DNA of 64,000 bases from Phyto melanocephala (GCA_941918925.1 OW799233.1:128984833-129048832); one strand, 5' to 3'; positions 22,550 to 34,617 are shown, numbered from the stretch's first letter. Made by a program: numbers and translations. The notes: generated by a model from the letters alone, not told the origin.

Positions 22550-23820
22550 CAATAATGTTTCTTGCTTCCAAAGAAAAAAAAAAACGCGCGGCGTTAAATC
22601 ATATGATCTTTTTGGTAGGTTGACCCTAAAATTTATTGAAATAATTTAATCCGGACATCGCTGCTAAAGAGATTATTATATGTTCCGTGTAAAATTAGAC
22701 GCTGTCTTGTCAAAACACCACTTCGTCCAGATTCGGGTTGTCCCGTTAAGGTCACAGGATCTCCGTTATTATGTTTCACACAACATTTCAATTGCGCATA
22801 CGTGTAAAACTGTCAATAGTTTGGGTATTTAATGACCCTTTTTTTCAAACCATCTACCCTGTTCCTGTATCGATTGGCGTTCACAGTCACTTCAACTTCA
22901 GGTTTATCTTTAAAAAAGGCCCAATCATGTCACTTGACCAAATTCCACACCAGGCAGTTGTTCAGATAGAAATGTTCTCTCTCAGAGAAGACTCTTTTTC
23001 TACAAATTTGCAGGGACATAACTCATTACATATTAAACGAATTGAAGGTGATCTGGCTAAAACTTCTGAGTAAGCAAAATTTTTTTCATATAAAGGTGGA
23101 GTTTTTTTTGTCTAAATTCGCTGCGAAGAGCTTTTGAAAATTTGAAGTTGTTAAATACAATGCTGTTTTCAGTTTTTCGGCGACACTCTCGTCTACAACA
23201 GCAATGTTTTTTTAAGAGTCTGACGTTGACGCACATGAGGCTGAAAGTTCATACCACGCTTTCTCTCGTCAGCGCAATCTACTCATTTTAGACCTCATAC
23301 GCTTTCTGATTTTCAAGTTACATTCCATGCTTTTTGCGCATCAAATAACACAACCTGAGAGATGGTACTCATTATGTGAATGGCATCGACGAACAAAATG
23401 CAAATTTTGTTCATGAACAATTTTCCTAAATAATTATATTTTATTCTTGCCAATTATTTGGAACTTTATTACGAAATCATTTTTTTTTTTTTTTTATAAA
23501 AATATACACACAAACATACACACTACAAGCATAACTATCGATAAAATTAAAAATAAAATATAATTAGTCATCTTTGACTTTTGAGCTCAATTGAGTTGTT
23601 CTCTCGCCGCTTAAAAAAGTAGTAAATAAATCTACTTTCTGCCTTGTATACGTCAGAGCGTCCTACGCTTTGTCCTCTGTAACTGACAACTTGATTCAAC
23701 GTTTTTGGGAGAGGCGTACGACGCTAAAAAGCGTAGAAAGCGTGGTGTGAACTTTCAGCTTTACTCTCTGTAAACGACCAAGTTTCTTAAAATTTTTTGG
23801 TCACACTGCAAAGAATAGGT
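22550..23820 (-). pseudogene. Tc1/mariner-like transposase (DUF4817-type family), decayed
   Basis: On the minus strand the pieces run in family order. Near 23810-23780 there is an end-of-HTH piece (VTKKF..TWS, usual form RKFEETGSV). Near 23230-23110 comes KKNIAVVDESVAEK (usual form ENIAAVEESVAE). Near 22990-22860 comes TAWCGIWSSDMIGPFF, then VTVNANRYRN. Near 22640-22570 comes LPKRSYDLTPRVFFFF, the equivalent of WPPRSCDLTPLDFFLWG that precedes the C-terminus. Stops and shifts are frequent and the catalytic residues are not intact. A 520-bp inverted-repeat MITE (23240-23759) splits the N-terminal part. Confidence 0.75.
23240..23759. mobile_element. 520-bp inverted-repeat MITE nested in the mariner remnant
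   Basis: The left end GCTGAAAGTTCATACCACGC and right end (reverse complement GCTGAAAGTTCACACCACGC) match over about 25 bases with one difference. The spacer is non-coding. The flanking mariner transposase pieces line up again once this element is removed, so it inserted after that transposon. The target duplication is unclear. Confidence 0.7.
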
Positions 23821-25730
23821 ACACTTTGTCCACTAAAAATTATTCAAAATTTACGAGTTATGCCAAGTTTAATAAGTTTTCATATTTAAAACGAGTTGTT
23901 CTTTCGTAAAGCGCTTTTTTGTTAATAATCAGTATAAGGATGTATGACCGCTGCCAAATTTTAGAGTTGCCACTTGGACATAAAATCAAAAGACTACATT
24001 TGACCCAGGAATTTAATTTTAAAAAAACGAAAAATTTAATTAATTTAAACGGATCACGCCACTGAATTGAATCTAAAGAAAACATCTCAAAATTAAATTA
24101 AAATTTAATGGAATTGAATTATTTTCATTGCACGTACATATACGCAGAAAGACATATTCATACACACCGGCAAACTAAATGACATTCAGCCAACAAACCA
24201 ACCAACCAACAAAAGCAACATCAGCTGCAAATATCGTTTACAAACATTAATGACTACAATAACGTCATAGCACCAGCTACACACAGTCCTTCTATTAGTC
24301 ATTGAGTCAACGACGACAGACGGCAGCCAATGAAAGACAAAAAATAAACAAAATAATTTTTTTGATTTTTCTATAAAAATTTTTTTTGTGCGTTTCGCAA
24401 ATTTGGTCCAAACTGTGCTCATGTGAATGAATGAAAGACTCTCACAAAGAGAAGTGAAGTAACGAACGTGAAATGAATTTTTTAGTGGTTGTGAGTAAAT
24501 GCCATTGTCATGATGCCATTAGTGATGACTTTTGCTTTAACATCGAATTTTAATTGTATACGAATAGGCATAAAAACATCGCAGGCTACCAAATGGTTTT
24601 CTTTGAGGGGGGGTTCTTTAAGGCCCGCAGCACAGGCATTGCAGTGAAAAGAAAACTCTATTGCTTTTGTGATAATTATCAAAGTTAAGCATTTTTTAAT
24701 ATTTTATTGCCATGTTATGTACTTTGCAAGGAGTTTCATAATACTCTCAGTATATAATGACACTGTCATTTTAATTGGATAACACTTCTTAAAGGTTGAC
24801 AGAGCATCCTCTCAAGGTGCTACATTTTTTATGGCTTCAATACGATGAAATTGTAATAAATTTTTTACGACCCTTAGCATATTAACAACTTATAATTTTA
24901 TTTTTATGTAGAACGTCAGTTACTGTTATCATTTTTAATAATTTTTATTTGTTTATTAATAAACGCCAAAATAAAAACATCAAAATCTTTATTTTTTGTA
25001 AAAAAAAAATGAAGAAAACCTAACCTCAAAACAAAACATGTAAAAGAACATGCTTATAACTCATATCCTAACATTTAAAAATTTAATTAAATTTAATTTA
25101 ATATCATAAAGTTGATTTTAATAACCAGATAATGCTAATATCCATAAAATATAATTTCGGTATTAGAGTTAAAAGGCATTTTAATTACACACCACTAGTT
25201 GTGTATCCCTGCACCAGACATAGAAATTGAAATTTTATCTTGAGCTTTGCATTGGGGAGTTTGTGTGTTTAAACGTGTCTGAGTTGGTTTGAAGGCAGTC
25301 TGCCGCATAATGATTTTTAATTTTACAATGCATTTGTTATTATAATTCTATTTTCGTTTATTCTTTATTCTCGCTTTGTGTGCTTTCAATAGGATCAAAA
25401 AGGATTATACTTTGATTGTGTTTAACAATGGAAAAAAAGCAACAGTAACGAATTATAATAAAATTGAGTTTTGAGGTTGTGCATTTTTATTTGGGAAAAC
25501 AATATTTAAGTTTTTCTTTAACAAGGTGTGGGGCGGAAATACTATTTTAGGTGAGTGAACTAATAATTAAAAAATGTTTTTAAAGTTCAACGATTTCGTT
25601 TATTTTGCACTTAAACAAACAAAAAAGCTTAACGAGGAACTAACAAAAATTCTCTCAAACACGTTTCGCCTTCTAAATAATTTGTTTTTAATATTAAATT
25701 AAATTATTACTTAACACGAAATTATTTATT
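23821..25730. other. No gene seen
   Basis: A (CCAA)-rich patch lies at 24190-24212. The stretch 24430-24690 is less AT-biased than its surroundings and could be conserved non-coding DNA, but nothing specific is readable. Confidence 0.4.
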
Positions 25731-26030
25731 ACTAGCTTATGCCCGCGACTTAGTCTGCGTAGTTATCGAGATAAAACGTAGACTTAGTATTAACAGCAAA
25801 AATAAAAATATTTACAACACAAACAACCCGTTTAGGATCTGTTATGATGAGTTTGCCAACGACTTCGCGTTATTATCGTGATAAAAAGTAGCCTATGTGT
25901 TAATCTAGGTTTTTATCTATCTATGTGCCGAATTTCATTTAGTTCCGTTCAGCCGTTTTTGCGTGATTGAGTAACAAATATCCAAACATCCAAACATACA
26001 AATATTCACATTTATTATATTAGTAGGATT
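25731..26030 (+). mobile_element. RTE-type LINE/SINE 3' tail
   Basis: It begins 'actagcttatgcccgcgac', continues with 'gataaa(a)cgtag..ta' phrases, 'atgtgccgaatttcattt', 'gttcagccgtttttgcgtga', and closes 'tttattatattagtaggatt'. This wording is typical of the 3' end of RTE-clade retrotransposons and SINEs that borrow it in insects. A second 'cgacttcgcg' phrase near 25861 shows an internal partial duplication. Confidence 0.7.
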
Positions 26031-26404
26031 GCTAAAAACAATATAAATTCTGTATTTAAATTATTCAAGTTTGCCATTGTAATTTCAAATCTATTATTGC
26101 GGGCGAACTTTAAACCACTTAAAATAACAGTTAGATTAGGTTGTGGTACCATGTGCCCTAGACCGGTCCTTATATACATGAAGAAATTTATTTTCTCGAA
26201 TTTATATCGGGGCAAGCGCTAAAAATATTTCATTTAGTATTAAAAAGCACAAAAAAAAATTTTACCACGATCGGATAATTTTTAGCCGTGGCTCAAGCAA
26301 CTATTTTTATTCATTATTAGAAATAAGACAAAAAAATTTATTTTTTAATATTTTATTAAAAATTATTTGAAAAATGATTATTAAAATAAAATATTTCTAT
26401 GAAT
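26031..26404. other. No gene seen
   Basis: The 66-codon minus frame at 26015-26215 has no known motif and overlaps the end of the RTE tail. Confidence 0.4.
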
Positions 26405-28335
26405 TACATATTAATATAAATTTAGTGTAATAGTGAAGTCTTTTTGAAAGTGGGATAATTCATATATTTAACCACTTGAAAAAGGAGTTGTTTCTCTTCT
26501 TCATTGTGTGTTAATTTATTGTCATAATCTGTAATGAATTTGGCACCTCTATCAGCAGCATCGTTTACTACAGATAAGTTTTGACAATTTTGAGATGCTT
26601 GAGCACAGTCAAATCTTTCATTCCAATCCGATGGATCGACTTGCAATATTCTTTTGAACAAAGAACGCGTGTGTGTTTGAATTTACAAAATTGCTTTAAT
26701 CTTTTTGTGATTATGTTTGAAGGATATTTGTTGGATTAGCTTATTATCCGCTTGCATTTTTCTTTATTTTCTTGAATATTAATTGCTTTAACCATTTTCC
26801 TCTTAATATCAACACTAACATTAGGATCGAAAAATGAAAGACCGACTGCTTCTTCAGTGATTGCTTACTTTTTGTAACAAAACAAAAGCTATGTCTTGTT
26901 CAGGATAAGCACTTATATTTTTTATTAAATTTAGGTCTTGATTTGGTGCATCTAAACCAGGCTTTTACATAAATACGAACTACGAAAAGACAGGCACTAC
27001 GTTTACTGTTCAGCTCTTTTTTGTCATATTAAATTGATCACGGAACAATTAAATTTAAAGTGTATAAATAGCTTTTGACATCCATCTAGCATGAGAAGTT
27101 GCACCAGGTATTCTCAAGGTGTTAAAATTCGGCAACGTACCACCAAGAAAAGTAATAACTAATTGTAATAATTCTTTGTAATCGCGTCTACTATGAGTTT
27201 GCTTCAAATTAACAATACAATAATTTAAGATTAGTTCACGTTCTTCAGCAGTTAATACTTGAACAACGTGTTCATCTTCTAAGCAACTTTTGTGATTTGT
27301 CTTTTCAATATTAATAAAGTGTTTGCTAAATCGATTAAAAATTAATACTTCTGGTGCGGACACATATTAAATTACTTACATCAAAGTTTGCTACAATGTT
27401 TTGTGCTGTTGTTGCACGTTTCTGACGTATGCGTCGAATTGATGAACGATTTAGTATAAGATCTTCGATATGATGGCCTAACGCGTCAGCAGTTGCATTT
27501 AGGACATGAACTGTAGCACATCAGAGATTCTCCACTTATCCAAAGTTGAAAGCAATCTTGGTGTAAAAAATTCAGTTTTACCTCTTGATATGCCTGGTGG
27601 GGTTTTGCTACATTCATTCACTTTTACATTTTCTGCTTACTGTGATGCTACAACTTTAATATCGTTAATGTCGTCAAAGTTAAACAACCTGTTGTATAGC
27701 AATATATATTATATTTTTAAAAATTTGTATACATCTTTGAGCCTGTTGTTCATATAACCCTTTTTGTTTATCTTTTTTATTTTACGCTGGTTTTCTTGTT
27801 CTTTATGTATTGATTTTCGCTTTTCTTTTTGCGTGACAATTTTTTTGTTCCTACCATACAACCTGGTCTTCCTTTTTCTCGCTGCTTTAATAAAAAATCT
27901 TTGTCCTCTTGTATTTTTTTTTAATTCGAATGCGTCTGCGTGTGCGATATCGAATAAATCATCCAATTTCTCTTGAAAATCAGTTTCGATCTTGTTTTGA
28001 GTTTCAGTTTTTCGACTATGATTCTTCATGATAGATCTCCACTCATTGTATAACTTTTCCAGTTTCTGAATGGAGTGTTTTTCGTAGTGTGTTGGAATTC
28101 GTGCTGTTTGCCAAAATGTACTAACCTCAGCAACAACTAATCTAGCACTTTTAACCCAACTATTCGCAAATTATAAAATAATACTTGTAGCACTTGTTTT
28201 CTTAATGGTAATTTAGCTCCAGTAATTTGATGATCAATTGCGCCAATTAACATAATATCATCATCTGATCGAAGTATTTTGGATGCCATCGCTTCAGTCT
28301 TTTTTGCTCGGATTTGCTTATAAGAGAAATCCAAA
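26405..28335 (-). pseudogene. Decayed transposon-like gene of an unnamed arthropod multicopy family
   Basis: Pieces run in one direction. At 28334-28137 there is LIGAIDHQITGAKLPL then QVLQVLFYNLR. At 28029-27709 there is KLDDLFDIAHADAF then a Lys/Arg-rich coil. At 27620-27390 comes FFTPRLLSTLDKW then LGHHIEDLILNRSSIRR. At 27363-27055 comes RRDYKELLQLVITFLGG then RIPGATSHARWMSKAIYTL. At 26661-26422 comes NLSVVNDAADRGAKFITDY. I recognise this motif set from uncharacterised, high-copy insect proteins; the ARWM block recalls hAT-type transposases but I cannot prove kinship. The central part between RSSIRR and the FLGG piece, where a catalytic core would be, is missing. Several stops separate the pieces. 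Confidence 0.6.
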
Positions 28336-28829
28336 TATGGAAGAAGTTAATGTAAGAAAAAATTCATTGAATTTAATTTCATTTAAGTGGTCTTGTACTA
28401 ATCATAGCACACGGTTAACTTTTTTTGAGCACTGCAAACACTTATTTGTTTGATTTTTCTACACTTAGGTCATGTTTCCACTTGTTCATAAACAAAATGC
28501 AGGGTACTAACTGACACCTTTGAATACTTGTAAGATGGATAAAATTGTATTGCAGTTGTATTAGTGTAAACTTGGAAAAAAATATTTAGGCATCAACTAA
28601 ACATGTACGATTGTCGCTGTTTCATTAACGACTAAATGAAAGACCATAAGAATTATGTGACTCAATAATTGCAAATCAATCCAAGTGAAAATAAAGAGTG
28701 CTTTGAGACACAGCTAAAAATTGTCCTATCTTGCTCAAATTTTTTGTGTGGTATTTTGAGACCAAATGAAATGTTTTTAGTGCTTGCCGTGATACAAATT
28801 CAAAAAAAAGAAAATAAGGACCGGACATT
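28336..28829. other. No clear gene; possible 5' part of the neighbouring pseudogene
   Basis: On the minus strand near 28445-28400 a CLQCSKK-like piece suggests remnants of an N-terminal zinc finger, but it is too decayed to call. Confidence 0.3.
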
Positions 28830-29060
28830 GTGCCCCTCAGTATTTTTAATCTATATCCCCCGACTGCAGTCATTCTTCAGAAATCCTGTCCTATGTATGA
28901 AGGTGTGCATTCTACTCTAAACACCTGTGGAAAGACATGTTCTGTTATTAAACATTTCTTATTGAAGTCCCCTCTTCTTCATCGTAAATTCTGCAGAAGC
29001 CATTATAGTGGATACCTAACGTCTTCTCATATGTTCCTTTAGGCCAGTACTACGATAAGA
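28830..29060 (-). pseudogene. RNase H-tail remnant of a non-LTR retrotransposon (first copy)
   Basis: Minus-strand translation near 29005-28900 gives NGFCRIYDEEEGTS, then EHVFPQ. This is a decayed form of the 'C.FCDEEEETS.HILC.CP' knuckle that follows RNase H in I/Loa/R1-type elements. It lies just beyond a second, separately recognisable tail (29330-29420), so two insertions have piled up here. Confidence 0.5.
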
Positions 29061-29219
29061 CTGCTATGAGACATCCTTAGGTTAGGCTGAAAAGAGGGTT
29101 ATTTAAAAGGCCAAACATTTTACACGTATTAACGTGTGCCTAGCTGGCATGTCGTGAGCTCTTAAAGAATGAATTTCCTCTAATAATATCATAATTATAA
29201 TTTAGTTTAGTTTATCTCG

Positions 29220-30560
29220 ACAACATCAAGAGCCTAGTCCCTACAACGGAATTCGTTAGAGATTTTCATTTTGAATTTCTTATATATTCCAGATTAGGCA
29301 TGGTGTTGACGTTAAAACTATCTTAATGATTCAAAGCGCAGGCCATTGACAAAGATAGTGTTCCAAAATGTTCTCCTCTTCTTCACATGTTCAATACGAG
29401 TTTCCATTTGACAGTCCTATGTGAGCTAAATGAGTTCTCAGCTTGCATTGACCTATTAATATCCTAAGTGTTTGTTTACTAAGTTTCGGAAACTCCTTCG
29501 ATTTCTTAGAATTTCAATCAGCACATAGTATACTCGTCATCTTATAGACAGCAGTATTTTACCATCTTCTGATGTGTTCCTTCATGGCCCAATTTTTCAG
29601 TTAATTTTTGAACTTCTGAGAGGATTAAGCTTTCTCCAAGTTGATCGTATTAAAAAATTATAATATTTTGTCTGCTTCTTGGTTTCCATTTATGTCTTGG
29701 TATTCATATTATCTCTAGATTTACTTGACGTTGCCTCATTCCTGCATTGCAGGACATTCCGAGATTTAACTTATACTTTCACTAGGGTTCTCATGACTTG
29801 TTGACTTACCGCATACATACGAATCGAAGCTTCATTATCAGTGTTATTTATTTATTTAATGACTTCAGTAATTGCTACAAGCTCAGTGTGTAACAAATAT
29901 ATAGTGATCTTGCAAGCAAAAAAATTTACCCTGGGTTCGATTTACGTCATATAAACCCATTTCAGTTCCGTCACCAATATTTGAATTGTGCGTATATAAA
30001 TCAATGATTAGACATTTCTTACCCTAGTAACTTTATTCCATTCTCCCCACTCTGGTATTATGGTGCTAGAGTTATCGCTTTCTTGTCTCATTAGAAGTTT
30101 ATCACATGTGATATCTGTGATATTTCCTTTCGGTAAGATATTGATTATTCTTTATTCTTTGGTATCTGTTATTATGATCTCTTGCCAGCCGTTCAACCAT
30201 TGTCATTAATCTAGCAGCGGCCAATACTATTTCATATTTCATCTGTATTTCAATCGGCCGAATTGATGGTATATTTTTAATAGCCATTGTTGATGTGATT
30301 CTCATGGTAGCGCATAAACTAATGCAGCGCGTTATCTTAGGACCTTTTGAAGAAGTTTTATATTGACCTCCTTAGGATTAGTCGCAGTACACTTGTGTGC
30401 ATTATCTTTGGACTTATGCTCTATGTTTGAAATAACGCTGTGCTACAAAGAGCCAATTTTTTTGAGCTTTCTCCATACTACTTTCAATATGGTCTCTTCA
30501 GAATATCCTCTAATCGAGTACTACTCCTAGGTATTTGACTTTTTACATTATCTAAATTGT
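29220..30560 (-). pseudogene. RNase H-bearing non-LTR retrotransposon ORF2 remnant (second copy)
   Basis: Minus-strand landmarks run in order. KYLGVVLD (near 30530) is the post-catalytic motif of the reverse transcriptase. RITSTMAIKNIPSIRPIEIQ then KYEIVLAAARLM (30305-30200) corresponds to the 'MRTTPTAALE...P.D..IKYEA..AA.RL' segment. NSNIGDGTEMGLY (near 29960) is the start of RNase H, where the 'TDGSK' block has decayed. A GQCKLRTHLAHIGL-like piece, then C-x-C with EEEE and LEHYLCQ (29440-29330), is the tail. Stops and shifts are many. The I/Loa/R1 group is the best fit because of RNase H plus knuckle. Confidence 0.7.
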
Positions 30561-30900
30561 TCTATCTTGAAAAACGGCACAGCCTTACACTGCTACCTTC
30601 CTCTTCCCCGTAAACTAACAAATTTCCTCCTTGTCCTCCATTGAGCCCTTGTTTCTTTACCAAATTTATAGATATATCAGGTTCTGTATAGAATTTCTGA
30701 AGATGTATTTTAGGCATATTTATCTCAGATCGCCGCTTATGCATATTTATATGCGGCTTAAATTTTTCAAGTTTACATATGGGCTGTTTCTAAAGAAAAG
30801 TCAGTTGCTAAAGAATAAAATTTATTGTGGCGTTGAATTTTGCAAGAACTAAACTCAAACGAAATCTTTTAAAACTAGTAAAATCCCCTTATTTTTCTAG

Positions 30901-31093
30901 AAGGAAAGCTCACAGTACACCTTTGAATCGAGGTAATTTTATCCCGAAAGGAGATTATGATACATCGGTGTTGAGTACATTGAGACAGACAACGAACGGT
31001 CGAGCTGCAATAATGACTATTGAATATATTTTGCAACGGCGCAAAGCAAAACAGCAGAGAAAGACTATAATTATTCAAAGCAGCGATGCTTAA
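30901..31093 (+). CDS. Candidate terminal coding exon of an unknown gene
   Basis: A strong 3' splice site (tccccttatttttctag, ending at 30900) is followed by 64 open codons to TAA at 31091-31093, with AATAAA at 31288-31293. The peptide is basic: RKAHSTPLNRGNFIPKGDYD, then TSVLSTLRQTTNGRAAIMTI, then EYILQRRKAKQQRK and a short Ser/Asp end. Third-codon bases are mixed and not AT-saturated, unlike chance frames around it. The frame is also open for 24 codons before the splice site, so the exon limit is inferred. I recognise no family. It could be the last exon of a host gene or a forgotten transposon piece. Confidence 0.4.
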
Positions 31094-32304
31094 GTACAAT
31101 TATATTTTATTATATAATAGGCAACATGAGATCTAATGCTTTTGACACTCAATCTTAATGGTCCTTTCTTATAAACAAAAACAAAATTTGTTCTTAAATT
31201 ATTGTTAAAACAAACAGATAAATGATTTTTTGTATTTTTTTTTAAATATATATATAATTACGGTTGTAAAACTAAGGGATACAACTGAATAAATTGCGGC
31301 CACATTTGTAACCAGTGGGCACATACTGGTTTTCAGATTAAAATTGAAAATAAAATTATATTTTTTAGAACATATGAATTTTTTTAAAATTTTCCATTCA
31401 CATTATTTTAATCTTAATAAATCTTATGTCATACTGCAACATTTTATACACGTCCCACAAGTAATTTTATATCTTTGATTTCGTAGAATCTTTTCCTTTC
31501 AAACATTTCTAATGGTAAACAGTAGTTAAATTGAACTGTTTTTATCCAGCACAAAACATAACTAGACATAAACACAAAGTTTTACATTTTGAATAGAATG
31601 TTGCAAAAATTTAAGATTTTTCCAAGTATGGTCTTATGTACGTAAGTATTTTTATTTCACAATAAAACTGCAACAAAGGAAAGAGAATTTAGAATTGAAA
31701 ATAATAATAGAATTGAATATAGAAATGTAATGAAAAATATAAAATCAATGTGTTTGTTTACCAGAAAACAATAGTGTCTAGACTTATAAGTATTAAAGTC
31801 ACTCTTATATTGGCTGTTGTAAAATTTTTATGAAAAAGCAAATTGTTTCTTAAAATATGCAAAAGAATTTAAAATCAAAAATGCTTTGGATATATAAAAA
31901 GCACATACTCTAGAACGAACACAATGTATATAAGTACATATGTGTAAGATCACATATAAATCTATAAAAAGTAAAGTGGAAGATCGAAAATTATTAATGA
32001 AATTTTTAAAAATATCTTTTTTTTTAATGCCATTTGAAATCTATTTTTTGTAACAAAGAAAAGTATTAAATCTTTTAATTTTAAATAAACATTTTTTTCT
32101 CAATAATTGTGGCAACTCGAATTAATTTTATTTGGAAAAAAATTAAATTAGTGGCAACTTAGTTTAGCTTTATTCAAATAAAAATTAAAATTAGACATGC
32201 ATCCGATACTTATACAATGGCGGTACTTCAGGTTTGATAAATAGGTATCGGCATATTTCAACAGACGACACAACATTACTATTAAAGTGTTTGCAGAAAC
32301 ACTG
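31094..32304. other. No gene seen
   Basis: AT-rich; contains the putative polyadenylation signal of the exon above and nothing else I can name. Confidence 0.4.
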
Positions 32305-32960
32305 TGTAAGGGTATATTAATTTTGTCATTTTGTTTCTAACACATAGAAATATTCACCTAGGTCCCATAAAAAATAAATTTTCTGTGTCCTAGTTTCATT
32401 TAAAGACGATCTAGCTATTTTGACAGTATGTTTGCCTGTTGAAAGCACTATAGAACTCGAATTGTGAAACTTAGGGGGATCAAATTTTGCCAGAATATTT
32501 AGTATTGAAAACGGGCTCAATCGGTATATTAAGAACAGATCAATAGCTTGTAATGCCAGAGTAGGTTACAAAAAAAATTTGTTTTTGAAATCGAATAAAA
32601 TTGATTGTGTTTAAACGCATTGACATAGAGCAATAAAATTTCGCAAGTATATTTCTTAAAAAAAAATATATTTCCTTGCAAATTGCTCAAATCTATACAT
32701 TACGAAAGGAGTTATAGATTAAAATGTACAAAAACTTGTACCGCTTAGTGTCTTTTTCGGTACATTTAAAATTAACAACGTAATTAACCTAACAAAATTA
32801 GATATATGATTCTGAAATTTAGCAAATATTGCCTTTTGATCAATAAATTGGCAATAAAGGAAAATTAAGGAGACACACTACTTTTATGCCCACCTCCCAT
32901 ATAATGTTTTATTTTAATATAGTGTTTTTATCTGTTCAAGTTGTTCTTTGTTGTTGTTTG
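32305..32960 (+). mobile_element. INE-like element, decayed, plus strand
   Basis: It starts with 'gtaagggtatattaattttg', 'tcattttgtttctaacacat', 'gaaatattcacctaggtccc' and 'ataaaaaataaattttctg', all drifted forms of the INE-like 5' region. It ends with 'atgcccacctcccatataatg', a drifted internal repeat. The 3' hairpin is not present. Confidence 0.6.
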
Positions 32961-33600
32961 TTGTTAAGGTATTAAATGTTTTTATTTATTGTATGATAAA
33001 CTTTCTTAAGTTTCTTAAAAAAATATAGGTTTTATTGTGTGTAAAATAGGAATTGCAAAGATTATTTTGAGAAATCATGCCTTGTGGTGTGAGTTAGTTG
33101 GGAGTACTTTACACATTTCCAAGGACGAAGAAAAATGGTCACAACTATAAATGGCATAACTATTAACAGTAGTTCTCTTCTACTTTTTTTTTGTTGCTGC
33201 ATAAGAACAACTAAATTGAAAAGTACATGAAATTCCGGACATAGTCGCCGCTACAGCTGGCATAAGTTCCAATAAGTTTTCGGAGCGTTTGTAAAAAAAA
33301 ATTAATTAATGATCAGGAAAAGATGAGCTTTTATCTATCCTCATACATGGTTCTGCTAAAGAAGCCAAAAGTTATTTCAAATTTCCTAATATATGTAAAT
33401 ACTCAGATCTGTGAGACACTGATAGCTTATACGCAAACTTAAAGAAGATGGTGCAAAGTACTTAAGGCCTGTCGCATCTAAATCATTAAACACCTAGAAA
33501 ATAACAGGCTTCATAGCTGCACGACTACAAATGCAGTAGATTAAAATTGCCGCATTTTTTAAAATGACAGCCGCTGTTTGTGTTTGTTGTAGAATGGTTC
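32961..33600. other. No gene seen
   Basis: A (TTG)n-like patch lies near 32940-32965. Otherwise the sequence is unstructured. Confidence 0.4.
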
Positions 33601-33605
33601 ATTTC

Positions 33606-33842
33606 AGTGGTGCCATATACAAGTATTTTATTTTCGTAAAAATAACATTAATTGTTTAAATAAAATATATTGCTTTCAAATTTAAAAGCAGATAAATTTA
33701 TGTTCCTAAAACCACTTTTTTAATATAATTATTAATTAAAACAATATATAATTTTTTTTGTTCTCTTTTTCTGCTAAATGAAATAAAGTATTTTTAGGCT
33801 CATATAAACTTTACAATTTCTTTTATATTGGCAGCACTAAAT
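33606..33842. mobile_element. Possible hAT-like MITE
   Basis: CAGTGGTGCCATATA at the left is mirrored by the reverse complement TAGTGCTGCCAATATA at the right, about 235 bp apart. The CAGTG start fits hAT ends, but no 8-bp duplication is clear. Confidence 0.35.
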
Positions 33843-34079
33843 CTGCTTATTGCCGCTCGCAAAAATAGATATTAGCCTGAATGTGTGCCACCGTCAAATT
33901 AAGTCGTGCAGTCGTGCAAACTTTGACTTTGTTTCGGTAAAAACGAAGGCAATGGTGTTCTCTCGCTTGTATCTCAGCTAGTAATTTTCGAAATCATATC
34001 TAATAAATTTATATTACGTACGAGTCTAAAGTAAACGTCGTGGCTTTAAAAAATTGTTATTCCTCTCGTAATTTCAACA

Positions 34080-34180
34080 ATATCCATTTCCGACCTCATA
34101 AGTATATATTTTCTGAAAGCATATGAATAGGGCAATCAATTAATGTCTTAATCGATAATCGTCTGTGTATTAGATGAAAT
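34080..34180 (+). mobile_element. INE-like 5' fragment
   Basis: 'atttccgacctcataagtat', 'attttctgaaagcatatgaa' and 'tagggcaatcaatta' match the plus-strand INE-like segment at 39045-39105. Confidence 0.55.
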
Positions 34181-34269
34181 CAATTTGCAGAAGTCTCCAC
34201 ATGTTACATAAGCCTAAATTTAGTTTTAATCTTTTAACCTTTTTTGGAAATGTTTTTTATTTTGTTATA

Positions 34270-34416
34270 GCTTATTTAAATAACACAAATAATAATACGG
34301 ATGATAACAGTTATCAACCCAATTACGAATATTCGCAGGCAATATCCTTCTTATGGAAAAAGTTTTTCTCGAGAAAAAATCCTTCTATTTTAATTACGCG
34401 GGAGCAAAAAAATTAA
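34270..34416 (+). CDS. Possible short coding exon, unknown product
   Basis: A pyrimidine-rich 3' splice-like signal (tttttattttgttatag, ending near 34269) precedes 48 open codons: AYLNNTNNNTDDNSYQPNYE, then YSQAISFLWKKFFSRKNPSI, then a short end at TAA 34414-34416. The composition (Asn/Tyr then basic) is more protein-like than nearby frames, but there is no family match and no donor site. The frame extends upstream to 34174, so the splice site may be chance. Confidence 0.2.
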   Translation, partial: AYLNNTNNNTDDNSYQPNYEYSQAISFLWKKFFSRKNPSILITREQKN

Positions 34417-34435
34417 TAAGTGGCATCATAGAAAC

Positions 34436-34617
34436 CATAGTGTAATTATACAAGGTGGCGGTGCCAGCCCAGCTGATTATTTTTTTGTGCTCTGGAGTGT
34501 GTCAAACTACATATTAAAAAAATTATTTCAACTCCGGAAATTGTCAAACTCCATACATAAAAAAGAGAGACAAAAATTGCTCTCCTTTACGCTATCACCT
34601 TATGTAATTAAACCATG
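34436..34617. mobile_element. hAT-like MITE, copy 2, perfect 8-bp target duplication
   Basis: ATAGAAAC occurs at 34428-34435 and again at 34618-34625. The 182-bp element starts CATAGTGTAATTATACAAGG and ends with the reverse complement of CATGGTTTAATTACATAAGG. Its ends resemble the MITE at 12102-12307, and both have 'cagctgatt' followed by a T run just inside the left end. Confidence 0.8.

Noticed and set aside
30631..30852. 73-codon plus-strand frame just before the candidate terminal exon
   Set aside because: Rich in Tyr/Phe/Ile/Leu from AT-rich sequence and overlapping LINE debris on the other strand; no motif.
34441..34610. Target duplication TGTAATTA for the 34 kb MITE
   Set aside because: That string belongs to the inverted ends; the better, perfect duplication ATAGAAAC lies just outside them.
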